The notes under the pieces: generated by a model | What the model was told of the DNA's origin: nothing | The model's database searches: none | The model's input: only the letters and a program-made list of their open reading frames with translations | Made by a program: the position numbers and the translations under genes | In this document: piece after piece, positions 10,275-19,107 of the stretch | How the letters are laid out: every line of letters starts with the position of its first letter | Position numbering within the stretch: the stretch's first letter is position 1 | Assembly (NCBI GenBank): GCA_042091375.1 | Contig: JBELHO010000002.1 | Coordinates: 1 to 64,000 of the forward strand | Reading direction: 5' to 3' | Length of the DNA: 64,000 bases | Origin: JBELHO01 sp042091375 | GTDB lineage: Bacteria; Pseudomonadota; Gammaproteobacteria; Enterobacterales; Alteromonadaceae

Positions 10275-11264
10275 CTAATAGGTATCCTTTAATGAAAAAT
10301 GACAACTGACTTGATGGCCGTGATGATTTTTCACTTTTGGCGCCTTAACACAAGCTTGCTGTGCTCTGGGGCAGCGCGGCCCAAGGCGACAACCTATAGG
10401 TAAGTGTTGTAATAGTGGGATACTACCTGGCAGCGTCAGCAATCTTGACTTTACCGGTATTTGCACATTGGTTTTTGGGCTACTGTCAACGAGTGCGCGC
10501 GTATAGGGGTGATATGGATGATTAAAAATATGCTCGGTAGTGCCAGCTTCAACAAATTGACCACTGTACATTACGGTGATCGTATTGGTCCAGTGGGTGA
10601 CATTCTCTATGTCGTGACTGATTAATAGTATCGACATGTTTTTTAGTTGATTTAGACTAGCCAATAACCGAAAAATTTGTCCTTGATTACTACTTTCCAT
10701 CGCTGCTGTAGGCTCGTCAGCAATTAACAGCAATGGCCGACGGGCTAATGCCATGGCAATCATCACTCTTTGGCATAAGGCCTCTGTTAATTGATGAGGG
10801 TAACTGTTGATACAGGCCTGATGGTTTTTAATACCTACTTTATGTAACAGCTTAATTGCTGCGAGTTTGCGCTGTTTTCTTTTCTGCCAAAAACTGCCAG
10901 TCAACTGCGCTTTGTCAACGGCCTCTTCGAGTTGCGCACTGATAGTTGTGGTCGGATCTAAACAAGCCATGGGCTCTTGAAAAATCATCGCAACATCTTT
11001 TGCAATAGTCGCTTTTCTTTCTTCCGAGGACAAAGCCATTAAATCATTGCCACGCCAGTGAAAACGATCAGCGCTTACTTGCCAGCGATCATCTAATACG
11101 CCAATAATGGCCTGAGCAAGCAAAGATTTGCCAGAGCCTGATTCACCTACTAAACCTCTAACTTCGCCTTCCTTCATGGTTAGAGATACTCTATCAACAG
11201 CTAAAATAGGGCTGTTTTTAGTTAATAATTTAATTGATAAGTTTCTGACATCTAATAAATTCAT
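10275..11264 (-). CDS. sapD: Sap-type ABC transporter ATPase SapD
   Basis: The second ATPase of the Sap complex. The 329 residues (E. coli 330) contain Walker A GESGSGKS, Walker B LLIADEPT, and the oligopeptide-transporter C-terminal extension with PGSIPLLQHLPIGCRLGPRC, whose Cys-rich tail (CRLGPRCPRAQQAC) is typical of DppD/SapD. The signature motif is degenerate (HQLTEALCQRVMIAMAL instead of LSGGQ), as in enterobacterial SapD. The start codon overlaps the sapC stop (TAATG). Confidence 0.9.
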   Translation of the reverse strand: MNLLDVRNLSIKLLTKNSPILAVDRVSLTMKEGEVRGLVGESGSGKSLLAQAIIGVLDDRWQVSADRFHWRGNDLMALSSEERKATIAKDVAMIFQEPMACLDPTTTISAQLEEAVDKAQLTGSFWQKRKQRKLAAIKLLHKVGIKNHQACINSYPHQLTEALCQRVMIAMALARRPLLLIADEPTAAMESSNQGQIFRLLASLNQLKNMSILLISHDIENVTHWTNTITVMYSGQFVEAGTTEHIFNHPYHPYTRALVDSSPKTNVQIPVKSRLLTLPGSIPLLQHLPIGCRLGPRCPRAQQACVKAPKVKNHHGHQVSCHFSLKDTY

Positions 11265-12157
11265 TAACTTTCCTTGCGCAACTTAATGGCGTGTCTAATG
11301 CCTTCACCGACTAAGTTTGTGGCGACAACAGAAAACAAAATAGCTAAACCAGGCAGGTAAACGGTCCACGGCGCAATATAAAAGTAATCGATACCGGTGG
11401 CCAACATTGCTCCCCACTCGGGCAAAGGTATTGGTGCGCCAAGCCCCAAAAAGCCCAATGCAGCTATATCGAGTATTGCCGCTGATTGAGCTAAGGTTGC
11501 TTGCGCAATAATTTTATCAATAATATTGGGGAATATTGAATAGTGCAAAATACGCAATGAACTGGCTCCATCAAGTCGTGAAGCAAGTACATAATCTTTA
11601 GTGAATTCTTCTTTTACTGCGTTGCGTGTCACATGAATAAACTGTGGTATCAATACTATAACGATAGCCCATAAAGTGTTACTTAGTCCTGGACCTAAAA
11701 TCGCCACTATAACAATCGCAACCAACAGTGATGGTATAGATAAAATGGCGTCGAGAAAATGGTTTAAAAAACTAGATTTTAACCCTGTTGTTAAGGCAGA
11801 TAATGAACCAAAAATCACACCGATAAACACTGAAATAATCACCACAACAAAACTGAGTCCAAAAGTTAATGTGGTTCCGTTTATCAGCCGTGACAACATA
11901 TCGCGTCCTAAGTTATCAGTGCCAAGCAGGAAACTTATATTACCACTGTCACTCCATGCTGGAGGCAATAGCAAATGCTCTAAATGATTTTCAATGGGAT
12001 CATAAGGCGATATTAAAGGTGAAAATATGGCGAGTAAAGACAAAAATATAAAGCAACTAAAGCCAATGAATACCACAGGTGATTGATTGAAATTTTGCCA
12101 AAGTTGCATCATCGGTGACGGAAATTCTTCTTCCTGATAAATATTATCTTTTGCCAT
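11264..12157 (-). CDS. sapC: Sap-type ABC transporter permease SapC
   Basis: Inner-membrane permease of the DppC/OppC type. The 297 residues (E. coli 296) have an N-terminal segment near 32-50, the LLGTDNLGRDMLSRLINGT motif before the core domain, further membrane segments, and the EAA loop around 215-235 (DIAALGFLGLGAPIPLPEWG). The gene overlaps the end of sapB by 14 bases, indicating translational coupling in the operon. Confidence 0.9.
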   Translation of the reverse strand: MAKDNIYQEEEFPSPMMQLWQNFNQSPVVFIGFSCFIFLSLLAIFSPLISPYDPIENHLEHLLLPPAWSDSGNISFLLGTDNLGRDMLSRLINGTTLTFGLSFVVVIISVFIGVIFGSLSALTTGLKSSFLNHFLDAILSIPSLLVAIVIVAILGPGLSNTLWAIVIVLIPQFIHVTRNAVKEEFTKDYVLASRLDGASSLRILHYSIFPNIIDKIIAQATLAQSAAILDIAALGFLGLGAPIPLPEWGAMLATGIDYFYIAPWTVYLPGLAILFSVVATNLVGEGIRHAIKLRKES

Positions 12158-13175
12158 AACGCGATCCTCTCGCTAAAGGGTTGATAGCGGCATATATAAA
12201 GTCAGTTAAAATATGAACAAGAAAAATAAACGTTGAAAGTGCCAATAAACCAGCTTGAATAGCGGTGTAGTCTTGTTTAGAAACACTATCAATCAGCCAC
12301 TGTCCTATACCTGGCCAATCAAATATTACCTCGGTGATCATCGCTAAAGTGACTAAGTTGGCAAACTGCAGCCCGACGTCTCTTATCACTCGCACCAACG
12401 CATTTCGTATCCCGTGCCGATAAATAATTTGATTAAATGTCAATCCTTTAGCCATAGCTGCTGTGATGTAATGGGTGTCTAATACCGATAGCATCGCTGT
12501 GCGAGCTAAGCGAATAAATACAGTGGCAGGGGCTAAAGCAATGACACAGGCAGGCAGTAAAATATGAGCACTAGCGTTTTTAAAGGCTTGCCATTTATAC
12601 GGATCATCACTTAATAAAATATCAATTAATTGTATCCCAGTAATAAAATTAACTTCATATAACAGACTTAATTGTCCGGCAGAAGGCAACCAACTCAATT
12701 GAATAGAAAATATCAAAATAGCCAGTAAACCCAGCCAGAAAACCGGAATAGAGTAGCCGATCATGGCCAGTGATAAGATGATATTATCTGTGACTTTACG
12801 ATGATTAATCGCGGCAATAAACCCTATTGGAATACCAATAAACATGGCAATACAAAGTGCAACTAAAGACAATTCTATCGTCGCAGGTAAATGAGTGATA
12901 ATTTCATCATAGATAGGTATTTGAGTAGTCATTGACACGCCGAGATCTGCATCGAATACGTGGGTCAGATAAAGCCAGTATTGAACAACTATATTTTCAC
13001 TTTTGCCATAATGTAATGCTAACGTTGCAAGCTGTTCTGGTGTGGCATTGACTTGACCTGATATGTTAACTAATTGTTCACCGGGAAAAAGAAAGCTCAA
13101 ACTAAAAGATAAAATAGACAACAGCACCATAGTGGACAGGAATAAATTAAATCTACGCAGGGTAAAGATAAGCAT
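12144..13175 (-). CDS. sapB: Sap-type ABC transporter permease SapB
   Basis: Permease partner of SapC, of the DppB/OppB type. The 343 residues are somewhat longer than E. coli SapB (321). An N-terminal membrane segment (about 9-31) is followed by a periplasmic loop and a core with five further segments; the EAA-type loop reads ARTAMLSVLDTHYITAAMAKG and the C-terminus includes EVIFDWPGIGQWL. It starts one base after the sapA stop. Confidence 0.9.
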   Translation of the reverse strand: MLIFTLRRFNLFLSTMVLLSILSFSLSFLFPGEQLVNISGQVNATPEQLATLALHYGKSENIVVQYWLYLTHVFDADLGVSMTTQIPIYDEIITHLPATIELSLVALCIAMFIGIPIGFIAAINHRKVTDNIILSLAMIGYSIPVFWLGLLAILIFSIQLSWLPSAGQLSLLYEVNFITGIQLIDILLSDDPYKWQAFKNASAHILLPACVIALAPATVFIRLARTAMLSVLDTHYITAAMAKGLTFNQIIYRHGIRNALVRVIRDVGLQFANLVTLAMITEVIFDWPGIGQWLIDSVSKQDYTAIQAGLLALSTFIFLVHILTDFIYAAINPLARGSRYGKR

Positions 13176-13176
13176 A

Positions 13177-14808
13177 TTATTGTTTTACCACCCGATGAAA
13201 GTTAATACCACCATAAGCATTGAGTAACACTCCCTTAACCTTATTTGTTCGTGCTTGGAAACGTTTGGCATGAGCGATAGGCAACAGAGGTAAATCCGCA
13301 TTAATTATCTTAAGCGCTTGACTATAATACTGCTTTCTTTTTAACACATTACTGGTTTGTAGCGCTTTGTAAATGACTTCATCAAAGGGCTCGTTACACC
13401 ACAGAGCTCTGTTATTACCTGTTGCTGCTGAAGCACAGCTCAGTAACGGCGTAAAAAAATTGTCTGGATCTGGATGATCTGCCGACCAACCTAACAGCAC
13501 AGATTGATGTAAACCTTGGCCAACTAATCGCAAAAATGTAGCCCATTCATAGTTTTTGACGATATTCACTTGAATGTTTACTTTCGCTAAGTCTGCTTGG
13601 ATGAGCTTAGCCATGGTGACAGCATCTGGGTTATAGGCGCGTTGAACTGGCATCGCCCATAAATCCATGGTAAAGCCATCAGCAAACCCTGCTTCTGCCA
13701 ATAGTTTTTTGGCTTTTTCAATTGAATAATTAGGGGTTTCAATCGATTTGTCGTATGCCCAAGAGGTATTAGGTATGATGGTTGAAGCTTGTTCAGCCTC
13801 GCTATCGCCAAAATAGACAGTACTTAAGATGGCTTGTTTGTTTATGGCATGTGCGACAGCTTTTCTTACTATTTTATTGTCAAAGGGCGGCATTTGGGTA
13901 TTAAACGCAAGAAAGCTGACGTTCAATGCTGTTACATCATCAATGGATAGGTCGGCGCGATCCCTGATCTTATTGTGGGCTATTGGATAGGCAGCTACAT
14001 CGCATTCTCCAGCCAGTAATTTCGTTAAGCGGCCAGTGTTACTTGGGGTAATGTCAAATATCAGCTGTTCCAAAGGTGATGCTTCATTCCAATATGTTGG
14101 GTGAGGAACATAACGAATTAACGACCCTGAACGGTATTCTTTAAGCTTATATGGTCCTGTACCTATAGGTTGACTGTCTATTAATGACAGGGTGTCTTGT
14201 GCGACTAATTGATCAGCGTATTCTTTAGATAAAATAATTGAAAAATCGGTTGCCAGATTTACCAACAGGGAATTATCAGCACGACTTAGTATAAACCTTA
14301 CTGTGTGCTCATTGATTTTTTCAATAGACTCAATAAGCTTTGCAAACTCAACACTTTGGAAAAATGGATAGCTAGCCCCTGAAACTTGGTGAAAAGGATG
14401 ATTTTTATCAATGATCCGGTTAAAACTAAACAACACATCATCGGCATTAAAATTTCGGGTAGGTGTAAAATAAGCTGTTTGGTGAAAGCTGACATTTTTT
14501 CGCAGATAGAAGGTTACTTTTTTACCATCTCTAGTCACGTGCCAAGACTTTGCCAGTGATGGAAAGATACTTTCATCATTCGTTTCGAAATTAATTAATT
14601 GATTGTACAGCTGCTTAGACGTTGCATCGATAGTAACACCAGAAGTGACCGTTTGCGGATTAAAGCCTTCAGGAGAGCCTTCACTGCAATAAATAATACT
14701 TTTGGCACGTAGAGAAATGTTCTGCGGATCATTACAGGCCGATAAAGCCAAAAAAAGCACAATAATTAGCCATTGTTTGTTATCTACACAGAACACCTTT
14801 ACCGTCAT
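13177..14808 (-). CDS. sapA: Sap-type substrate-binding protein SapA, predicted lipoprotein
   Basis: Substrate-binding component of the SBP_bac_5 family (543 residues). The N-terminus carries a lipobox, LALSAC, with the modified Cys near residue 25, so this SapA is predicted to be membrane-anchored, whereas the E. coli protein has an ordinary cleavable signal. Family features include GTGPYKLKEY and the start IIYCSEGSPEGFNPQ, close to enterobacterial SapA. It starts one base after the pspF stop, so pspF and sapABCDF look like one operon. Confidence 0.88.
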   Translation of the reverse strand: MTVKVFCVDNKQWLIIVLFLALSACNDPQNISLRAKSIIYCSEGSPEGFNPQTVTSGVTIDATSKQLYNQLINFETNDESIFPSLAKSWHVTRDGKKVTFYLRKNVSFHQTAYFTPTRNFNADDVLFSFNRIIDKNHPFHQVSGASYPFFQSVEFAKLIESIEKINEHTVRFILSRADNSLLVNLATDFSIILSKEYADQLVAQDTLSLIDSQPIGTGPYKLKEYRSGSLIRYVPHPTYWNEASPLEQLIFDITPSNTGRLTKLLAGECDVAAYPIAHNKIRDRADLSIDDVTALNVSFLAFNTQMPPFDNKIVRKAVAHAINKQAILSTVYFGDSEAEQASTIIPNTSWAYDKSIETPNYSIEKAKKLLAEAGFADGFTMDLWAMPVQRAYNPDAVTMAKLIQADLAKVNIQVNIVKNYEWATFLRLVGQGLHQSVLLGWSADHPDPDNFFTPLLSCASAATGNNRALWCNEPFDEVIYKALQTSNVLKRKQYYSQALKIINADLPLLPIAHAKRFQARTNKVKGVLLNAYGGINFHRVVKQ

Positions 14809-14809
14809 C

Positions 14810-15904
14810 TTAGTCTTCTTCTATTGCACTGCTTTCAAGTAAATTGTATTTTTTTAAGTACCCTCTAAGTTGATGATAGGTCAACTCTAGTGCATCTGCT
14901 GTTTTCTTTTGATTATATTGACAATTTTTCAATGCCGCTTTGATTAAATCCACTTCGTAATTTTGCGATAAAGATTTTAGTGACAAAGGAAAATTCAGCT
15001 CTTGCTTAGCTATACTACTGGTGTTTTCTGCGGAGCTGGCTGGTATTGTAGCCGTCTCAGTTGCGATCACTTCACCACTGGACAAGCTTCTGTCTTTAGT
15101 TTTGATCCGCTTCGATGGCCGATACGGACTTTCAAATGGGTCAACTACTAAATCGTGCACTGGAAGATGTGGATTGTTACAGCGGTAGACACTTCGCTCT
15201 ACCACATTCTTTAATTCGCGAATATTGCCCGGCCAATGATAATCCAACATAGCTTGTTTTGCTTTTTCAGTAAAACCACTGAATAATTCAAACTCTAGTT
15301 CACGTGCCATGTTAATCGCAAAGCTTTCAGCTAAAACTAATATATCTTCTTTGCGCTCCCGCAATGGGGGTAAAGTAATGACATCAAAAGCAAGTCGGTC
15401 TAATAAGTCAGCCCTAAATTCTCCTGCATCCGCCATTGAGGGTAAATCTTCATTCGTTGCGGCTATTAGACGTGCATTGGTTTTTATAGTTTTTGAACCA
15501 CCAACACGTTCAAATTCGCCATATTCAACGACACGCAATAATTTCTCTTGGATCAAACCAGACGTATTGGCTATTTCATCGAGGAATAGCGTGCCATTAT
15601 CGGCGCGTTCAAAACGACCCTCATGACGTTTAGTGGCACCAGTAAAAGCGCCGCTATCATAACCAAATAATTCTGTTTCCAGCAGGTTTTCATTTAGTGC
15701 TGCACAATTAAGCTTGAGATAACTCTGATCCCAACGTTTAGACAAGTAATGTAACCTAGCGGCAACCAGTTCTTTACCTGTGCCTCGTTCCCCTATAATA
15801 AGCACGGGTTTACTCAACGGCGCTATTTGCGATATTTGTTCTAGAACCTCAAGGAAGTTGTTTGATTGACCAATGAGATTGTCTTGTTGACTAAAGCGAG
15901 ACAT
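14810..15904 (-). CDS. pspF: Phage-shock-protein operon activator PspF (sigma-54 enhancer-binding protein)
   Basis: PspF drives sigma-54 transcription of psp genes and is held inactive by PspA. The 364 residues (E. coli 325) have no regulatory N-domain: the AAA+ domain begins at once, with Walker A GERGTGKE, the sigma-54 contact loop GAFTGA, and Walker B TLFLDEIA. A Fis-type helix-turn-helix lies at the C-terminus (NQKKTADALELTYHQLRGYLKKY). The extra length is a Ser/Thr-rich linker at about 255-310. It is divergent from pspA and directly precedes sapA. Confidence 0.94.
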   Translation of the reverse strand: MSRFSQQDNLIGQSNNFLEVLEQISQIAPLSKPVLIIGERGTGKELVAARLHYLSKRWDQSYLKLNCAALNENLLETELFGYDSGAFTGATKRHEGRFERADNGTLFLDEIANTSGLIQEKLLRVVEYGEFERVGGSKTIKTNARLIAATNEDLPSMADAGEFRADLLDRLAFDVITLPPLRERKEDILVLAESFAINMARELEFELFSGFTEKAKQAMLDYHWPGNIRELKNVVERSVYRCNNPHLPVHDLVVDPFESPYRPSKRIKTKDRSLSSGEVIATETATIPASSAENTSSIAKQELNFPLSLKSLSQNYEVDLIKAALKNCQYNQKKTADALELTYHQLRGYLKKYNLLESSAIEED

Positions 15905-15939
15905 TGAAGGCCTAATTGTTGGTTTAATTCACTAACAAA

Positions 15940-15961
15940 TAGTGTATTTTATTAAACGCTA
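15940..15961. promoter_or_regulatory. Probable PspF enhancer site (palindrome)
   Basis: TAGTGT (15940-15945) and ACGCTA (15956-15961) form an inverted repeat with 5 of 6 matching positions and a 10-base AT-rich centre. It lies about 80 bases upstream of the candidate sigma-54 promoter of pspA, a suitable distance for the PspF upstream activating sequence; the AT-rich DNA between them would allow bending. It is also close to the pspF start, so it could serve autoregulation. Confidence 0.5.
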
Positions 15962-16028
15962 GGTTTAAAGTGTTTTTTTGTTTTTAATAAAGTTAATTAA
16001 AACAAGAGATTATAAACTTCCTTAAACT

Positions 16029-16044
16029 TGGCGCAAAAAATGAA
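16029..16044 (+). promoter_or_regulatory. Candidate sigma-54 promoter of pspABC
   Basis: TGGCGC (16029-16034) matches the -24 element. The -12 element should read TTGCA and here reads ATGAA (16040-16044), so GG and the G of the -12 box have correct N10 spacing but the next base is A rather than C. It is the only candidate in the pspF-pspA gap and lies about 50 bases before pspA. Confidence 0.45.
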
Positions 16045-16092
16045 TATACATTAAGTAAATTTATTGACTTTAAATGTAATGAGGAATTTATT

Positions 16093-16764
16093 ATGGGTGT
16101 ATTTTCAAGGTTTACAGATATTATTAACTCAAATATCAATAGTTTATTAGATAAAGCAGAAGATCCAGCAAAAATGGTTCGCCTAATTATTCAAGAAATG
16201 GAAGATACCTTAGTTGAAGTGCGCTCTTCTTCAGCAAAAACATTGGCAGATAAAAAAGAGTTAGCTCGACAAGTACAAAAACTCGAAAATGAAGCAACAC
16301 AATGGCAACAAAAAGCCGAATTGGCTTTAAGTAAAAATCGCGAAGACCTAGCTAGAGCAGCCTTAGTAGAAAAAAGTAAGTGTGCAGAGAGCGCCGCTGC
16401 TATGGTCGATGAGTTAGCTCATGTCGATGAACACATCACTAAATTACAAACTGAAATTTCACAATTACAAGATAAATTAGCCGATGCTAAGGCACGACAA
16501 AAAGCTATCATAATGCGTGAAAAAACCGCTAATTCACGTTTGAAAGTGAAGAAAAATATTGACAGCGAAAAAGTGAATGATGCATTGAGTCGTTTTGACC
16601 AATACGAACGAAAAATTGACGATATTGAAGCTCAAGTAGAGTCTTATGATATGGGCAGTAAATCGCTAGCCGATGAAATTGCAGAATTATCAGCAGCAGA
16701 GCATATCGATGATGAGCTGAGTCAGTTGAAAGCTAAAATGAAAAGTGATAAAAAAACCAAGTAG
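16093..16764 (+). CDS. pspA: Phage shock protein A (IM30/ESCRT-III family)
   Basis: PspA binds and inhibits PspF in unstressed cells and, when released, forms oligomers on the inner membrane that stabilise it. The 223 residues (E. coli 222) begin MGVFSRFTDIINSNINSLLDKAEDP, the typical amphipathic membrane-binding helix, followed by long coiled coils to about 220 with the EDPAKMVRLIIQEM signature. GAGG lies upstream of the ATG. pspB and pspC follow in the same direction. Confidence 0.96.
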   Translation: MGVFSRFTDIINSNINSLLDKAEDPAKMVRLIIQEMEDTLVEVRSSSAKTLADKKELARQVQKLENEATQWQQKAELALSKNREDLARAALVEKSKCAESAAAMVDELAHVDEHITKLQTEISQLQDKLADAKARQKAIIMREKTANSRLKVKKNIDSEKVNDALSRFDQYERKIDDIEAQVESYDMGSKSLADEIAELSAAEHIDDELSQLKAKMKSDKKTK

Positions 16765-16803
16765 TCAGCTAGGCACTAAGCCCATTCAATAAGGAGAAGT
16801 AAA

Positions 16804-17031
16804 GTGGAAGAGATTATTGTCGCCCCCGTTATTATATTTATGGTTATTGTTGCTCCAATTTGGCTTGTTTTACACTATCGCAGTAAGCGTCAGATAAGCC
16901 AAGGTTTTAGTGAAGAAGAGTACATTCAATTATCTGACTTATCCGAGCTTGCTGACAAAATGGCGGATCGAATTAAAACCCTTGAGGCCATTCTTGATGC
17001 TGAAACACCGGATTGGAGAACTAAAGCATGA
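16804..17031 (+). CDS. pspB: Phage shock protein B
   Basis: Small inner-membrane protein of 75 residues (E. coli 74) that with PspC senses membrane damage and recruits PspA. One membrane helix at about 5-25 is followed by a charged coiled-coil region with LADKMADRIKTLEAILD. The start is GTG preceded by AAGGAG. Its stop overlaps the pspC start (ATGA), so the two are translationally coupled. Confidence 0.94.
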   Translation: MEEIIVAPVIIFMVIVAPIWLVLHYRSKRQISQGFSEEEYIQLSDLSELADKMADRIKTLEAILDAETPDWRTKA

Positions 17032-17474
17032 ACAATAAACGCAAGTCAGAGCTATTTCGTGACCCAAAATCAGGTAAAATAGCCGGTGTTTGTGCAGGTA
17101 TTGCTAATTACTTTGGCTGGGAAGCTTGGCTGGTTAGGATCTTAGCCGTATCGGGTGTTTTATTGGGTATGGGATGGTTTGTGGTTATTTACATTGCCGG
17201 TTGGTTTATTTTAGATAAAACGCCACATTCAGAACAAAAATCGAGCAAAAAGCACAACCGTTTTCATTCCGAGCCAGTAGAGGAGTTTAATGACGATCTT
17301 GTCTCTGAATCAATTAAGGTTAAATCAAGAATTTGGCAAGCTGGTGAGCCTCCGAAACAAGCCTTTCGCGATATTAGAAAAAAATTCAGTCGCCTAGAAC
17401 GAGAATTAAGGCTGATTGAACGTTATGTGACGTCAACCGAGTTCACCGTATCACGCGAGATCAATAAGTTGTAG
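17028..17474 (+). CDS. pspC: Phage shock protein C
   Basis: Inner-membrane partner of PspB. The 148 residues contain the PspC domain at about 8-65, with SGKIAGVCAGIANYFGWEAWLVRI followed by a strongly hydrophobic helix, and a C-terminal part (about 95-148) with a predicted coiled coil (SRLERELRLIERYVTS). Enterobacterial PspC has 119 residues, so the linker between the two parts is longer here. It ends the pspABC operon. Confidence 0.94.
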   Translation: MNNKRKSELFRDPKSGKIAGVCAGIANYFGWEAWLVRILAVSGVLLGMGWFVVIYIAGWFILDKTPHSEQKSSKKHNRFHSEPVEEFNDDLVSESIKVKSRIWQAGEPPKQAFRDIRKKFSRLERELRLIERYVTSTEFTVSREINKL

Positions 17475-17481
17475 TATCAAC

Positions 17482-17513
17482 AAGGCACGATATATTACTT
17501 ATCGTGCCTTTAG
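17482..17513 (+). terminator. Terminator-like hairpin after pspC
   Basis: The perfect 11-bp stem AAGGCACGATA (17482-17492) / TATCGTGCCTT (17500-17510) starts 7 bases after the pspC stop. Only three T follow, so it may be an attenuator that lets some transcription reach ycjXF. Confidence 0.65.
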
Positions 17514-17541
17514 CTAATTACAGCGCAGCTGACTGATTTTC

Positions 17542-17564
17542 GCATCACACGTTTAATGTGATGC
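17542..17564. repeat. Inverted repeat upstream of ycjX
   Basis: GCATCACA (17542-17549) and TGTGATGC (17557-17564) form a perfect 8-bp inverted repeat with 7 bases between. The half-sites are in the opposite order from a CRP site. It may be an operator or a second hairpin between pspC and ycjX. Confidence 0.55.
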
Positions 17565-17661
17565 TATGATTTTTAATCAAATATCGCTAAGATATAGTCA
17601 CTTAAAGTATATCAACACTGTATTTATTGCTCTGGCATATCAATACGAGTTTCCTAAAAAT

Positions 17662-19092
17662 ATGGCATTTATTAACAAGTCAGATCTGAATAAACTGAAA
17701 CGTAAAGCAGGAGATTTGTTCAATAGAACTATTGATCAACACATTAATCTTGCGGTTACAGGTTTAAGCCGCAGTGGTAAAACTGCATTCATTACCTCTC
17801 TAGTCAATCAACTACTCACCGAAGGCAGTGATTCTCAGCTCGATTTTTTTTCCCCTGTTCATCAAAGACGATTTGTTGCCGCTAAAAGAGTACCGCAAAA
17901 ACATCTACACATTGGTCGATTTGAATACGAAAAGTCACTTTCTGCTTTTGCACAGCTGCCCCCTGTTTGGCCTGAACCAACCCAAGGTATTAGCGAACTT
18001 CGCTTAGCCATTCGTTATCAACCTGAGCAATCGTTATTAAAGTATGCTACCGACAGTGCGACGTTATTTGTTGATATAACTGATTATCCCGGTGAGTGGT
18101 TACTCGATTTACCTATGTTAAATCAGACCTATGAACAATGGAGTATGCAAACCACAGCCATACTTAACCAAGCCCCTCGACTTGAACAGGCAAAAAGCTT
18201 TATTGCTAAAATTAATGATATTGATGCCTTTGAGAGCACTGACGAAAATAAAATGGCCTTGTTGGCAAGAGAATACACTGAGCTGTTATTAACATTTCGC
18301 CACCAACTAGGTTTGTCGGTTATTCAGCCTGGGCGCTTTATCTTACCTGGTGAGTGGGCTGATGCGCCTATTTTGCAATTTATACCTTTCACCAATTTTT
18401 CTAATATTGATGCTAACGCTTATCAGAATGCAAGTGATCAGTGTTTTATCGGTATGCAAAGAGCGCGTTTTATTGAATACAAAGAGCGGGTAGTAAAAAA
18501 GTTTTATCAACGACACTTTTTACACTTTGACCGACAAATTATATTAGCTGACTGTCTGACCCCTTTAAATAATGGCGCCGCATGTTTTGAGGATTTGCAA
18601 TTAGCAATTAATATGATCATGGAAAGTTTTCGTTATGGTCATAACAATGTATTATCTCGTATTTTCTCTCCTAAAATTGATAAGTTATTGTTTGCAGCAA
18701 GCAAAGCTGATCATGTCACACCTGAGCAGCACGTCAATATGGTTTCCTTATTAAATCAATTGGTATATCAAACAAAACATCAATTGAATTTCGATCAAAT
18801 TGATATGAAAACCTTGGCTATTGCATCTGTTAAAGCAACTCAAAGTGGCAAAGGCAAATATCAAAATAAAGATATTCCTGTTATTCAAGGTTGTCAGCTT
18901 GCAGATAACAAGTTGATTACACTATTTCCTGGCACTGTACCGACATCAGTTCCGAATGAAGATTATTGGCAATCAGCCCAATTTAATTATATTGCTTTTG
19001 CACCTATGGAGTCGACAAAAGCTCATCAATCATTGCCACATTTGCGCATGGATCAAGTATTACAATTTTTACTTGGCGATAAACTAAGGTAA
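17662..19092 (+). CDS. ycjX: YcjX family P-loop protein (psp-associated)
   Basis: A predicted GTP/ATP-binding protein of the DUF463 family, associated with psp genes in many Gammaproteobacteria; its biochemical role is not settled. Walker A is in AVTGLSRSGKTAFITSLVNQ (about residues 30-49). The start at 17662 is preferred because MAFINKSDLNKLKRKAGDLF aligns with the family N-terminus and gives 476 residues (E. coli 465); an upstream ATG at 17566 adds 32 unrelated residues right after an inverted repeat. It is followed by ycjF. Confidence 0.88.
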   Translation: MAFINKSDLNKLKRKAGDLFNRTIDQHINLAVTGLSRSGKTAFITSLVNQLLTEGSDSQLDFFSPVHQRRFVAAKRVPQKHLHIGRFEYEKSLSAFAQLPPVWPEPTQGISELRLAIRYQPEQSLLKYATDSATLFVDITDYPGEWLLDLPMLNQTYEQWSMQTTAILNQAPRLEQAKSFIAKINDIDAFESTDENKMALLAREYTELLLTFRHQLGLSVIQPGRFILPGEWADAPILQFIPFTNFSNIDANAYQNASDQCFIGMQRARFIEYKERVVKKFYQRHFLHFDRQIILADCLTPLNNGAACFEDLQLAINMIMESFRYGHNNVLSRIFSPKIDKLLFAASKADHVTPEQHVNMVSLLNQLVYQTKHQLNFDQIDMKTLAIASVKATQSGKGKYQNKDIPVIQGCQLADNKLITLFPGTVPTSVPNEDYWQSAQFNYIAFAPMESTKAHQSLPHLRMDQVLQFLLGDKLR

Positions 19093-19107
19093 TTGGATAT
19101 TGTTCAT

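Noticed and set aside
17542..17564. CRP site before ycjX
   Set aside because: Half sites TCACA and TGTGA are in the reverse order from a CRP box.
17566..17661. Extended start of ycjX at ATG 17566
   Set aside because: Adds 32 residues not found in the family and lies at the edge of an inverted repeat with no ribosome site.
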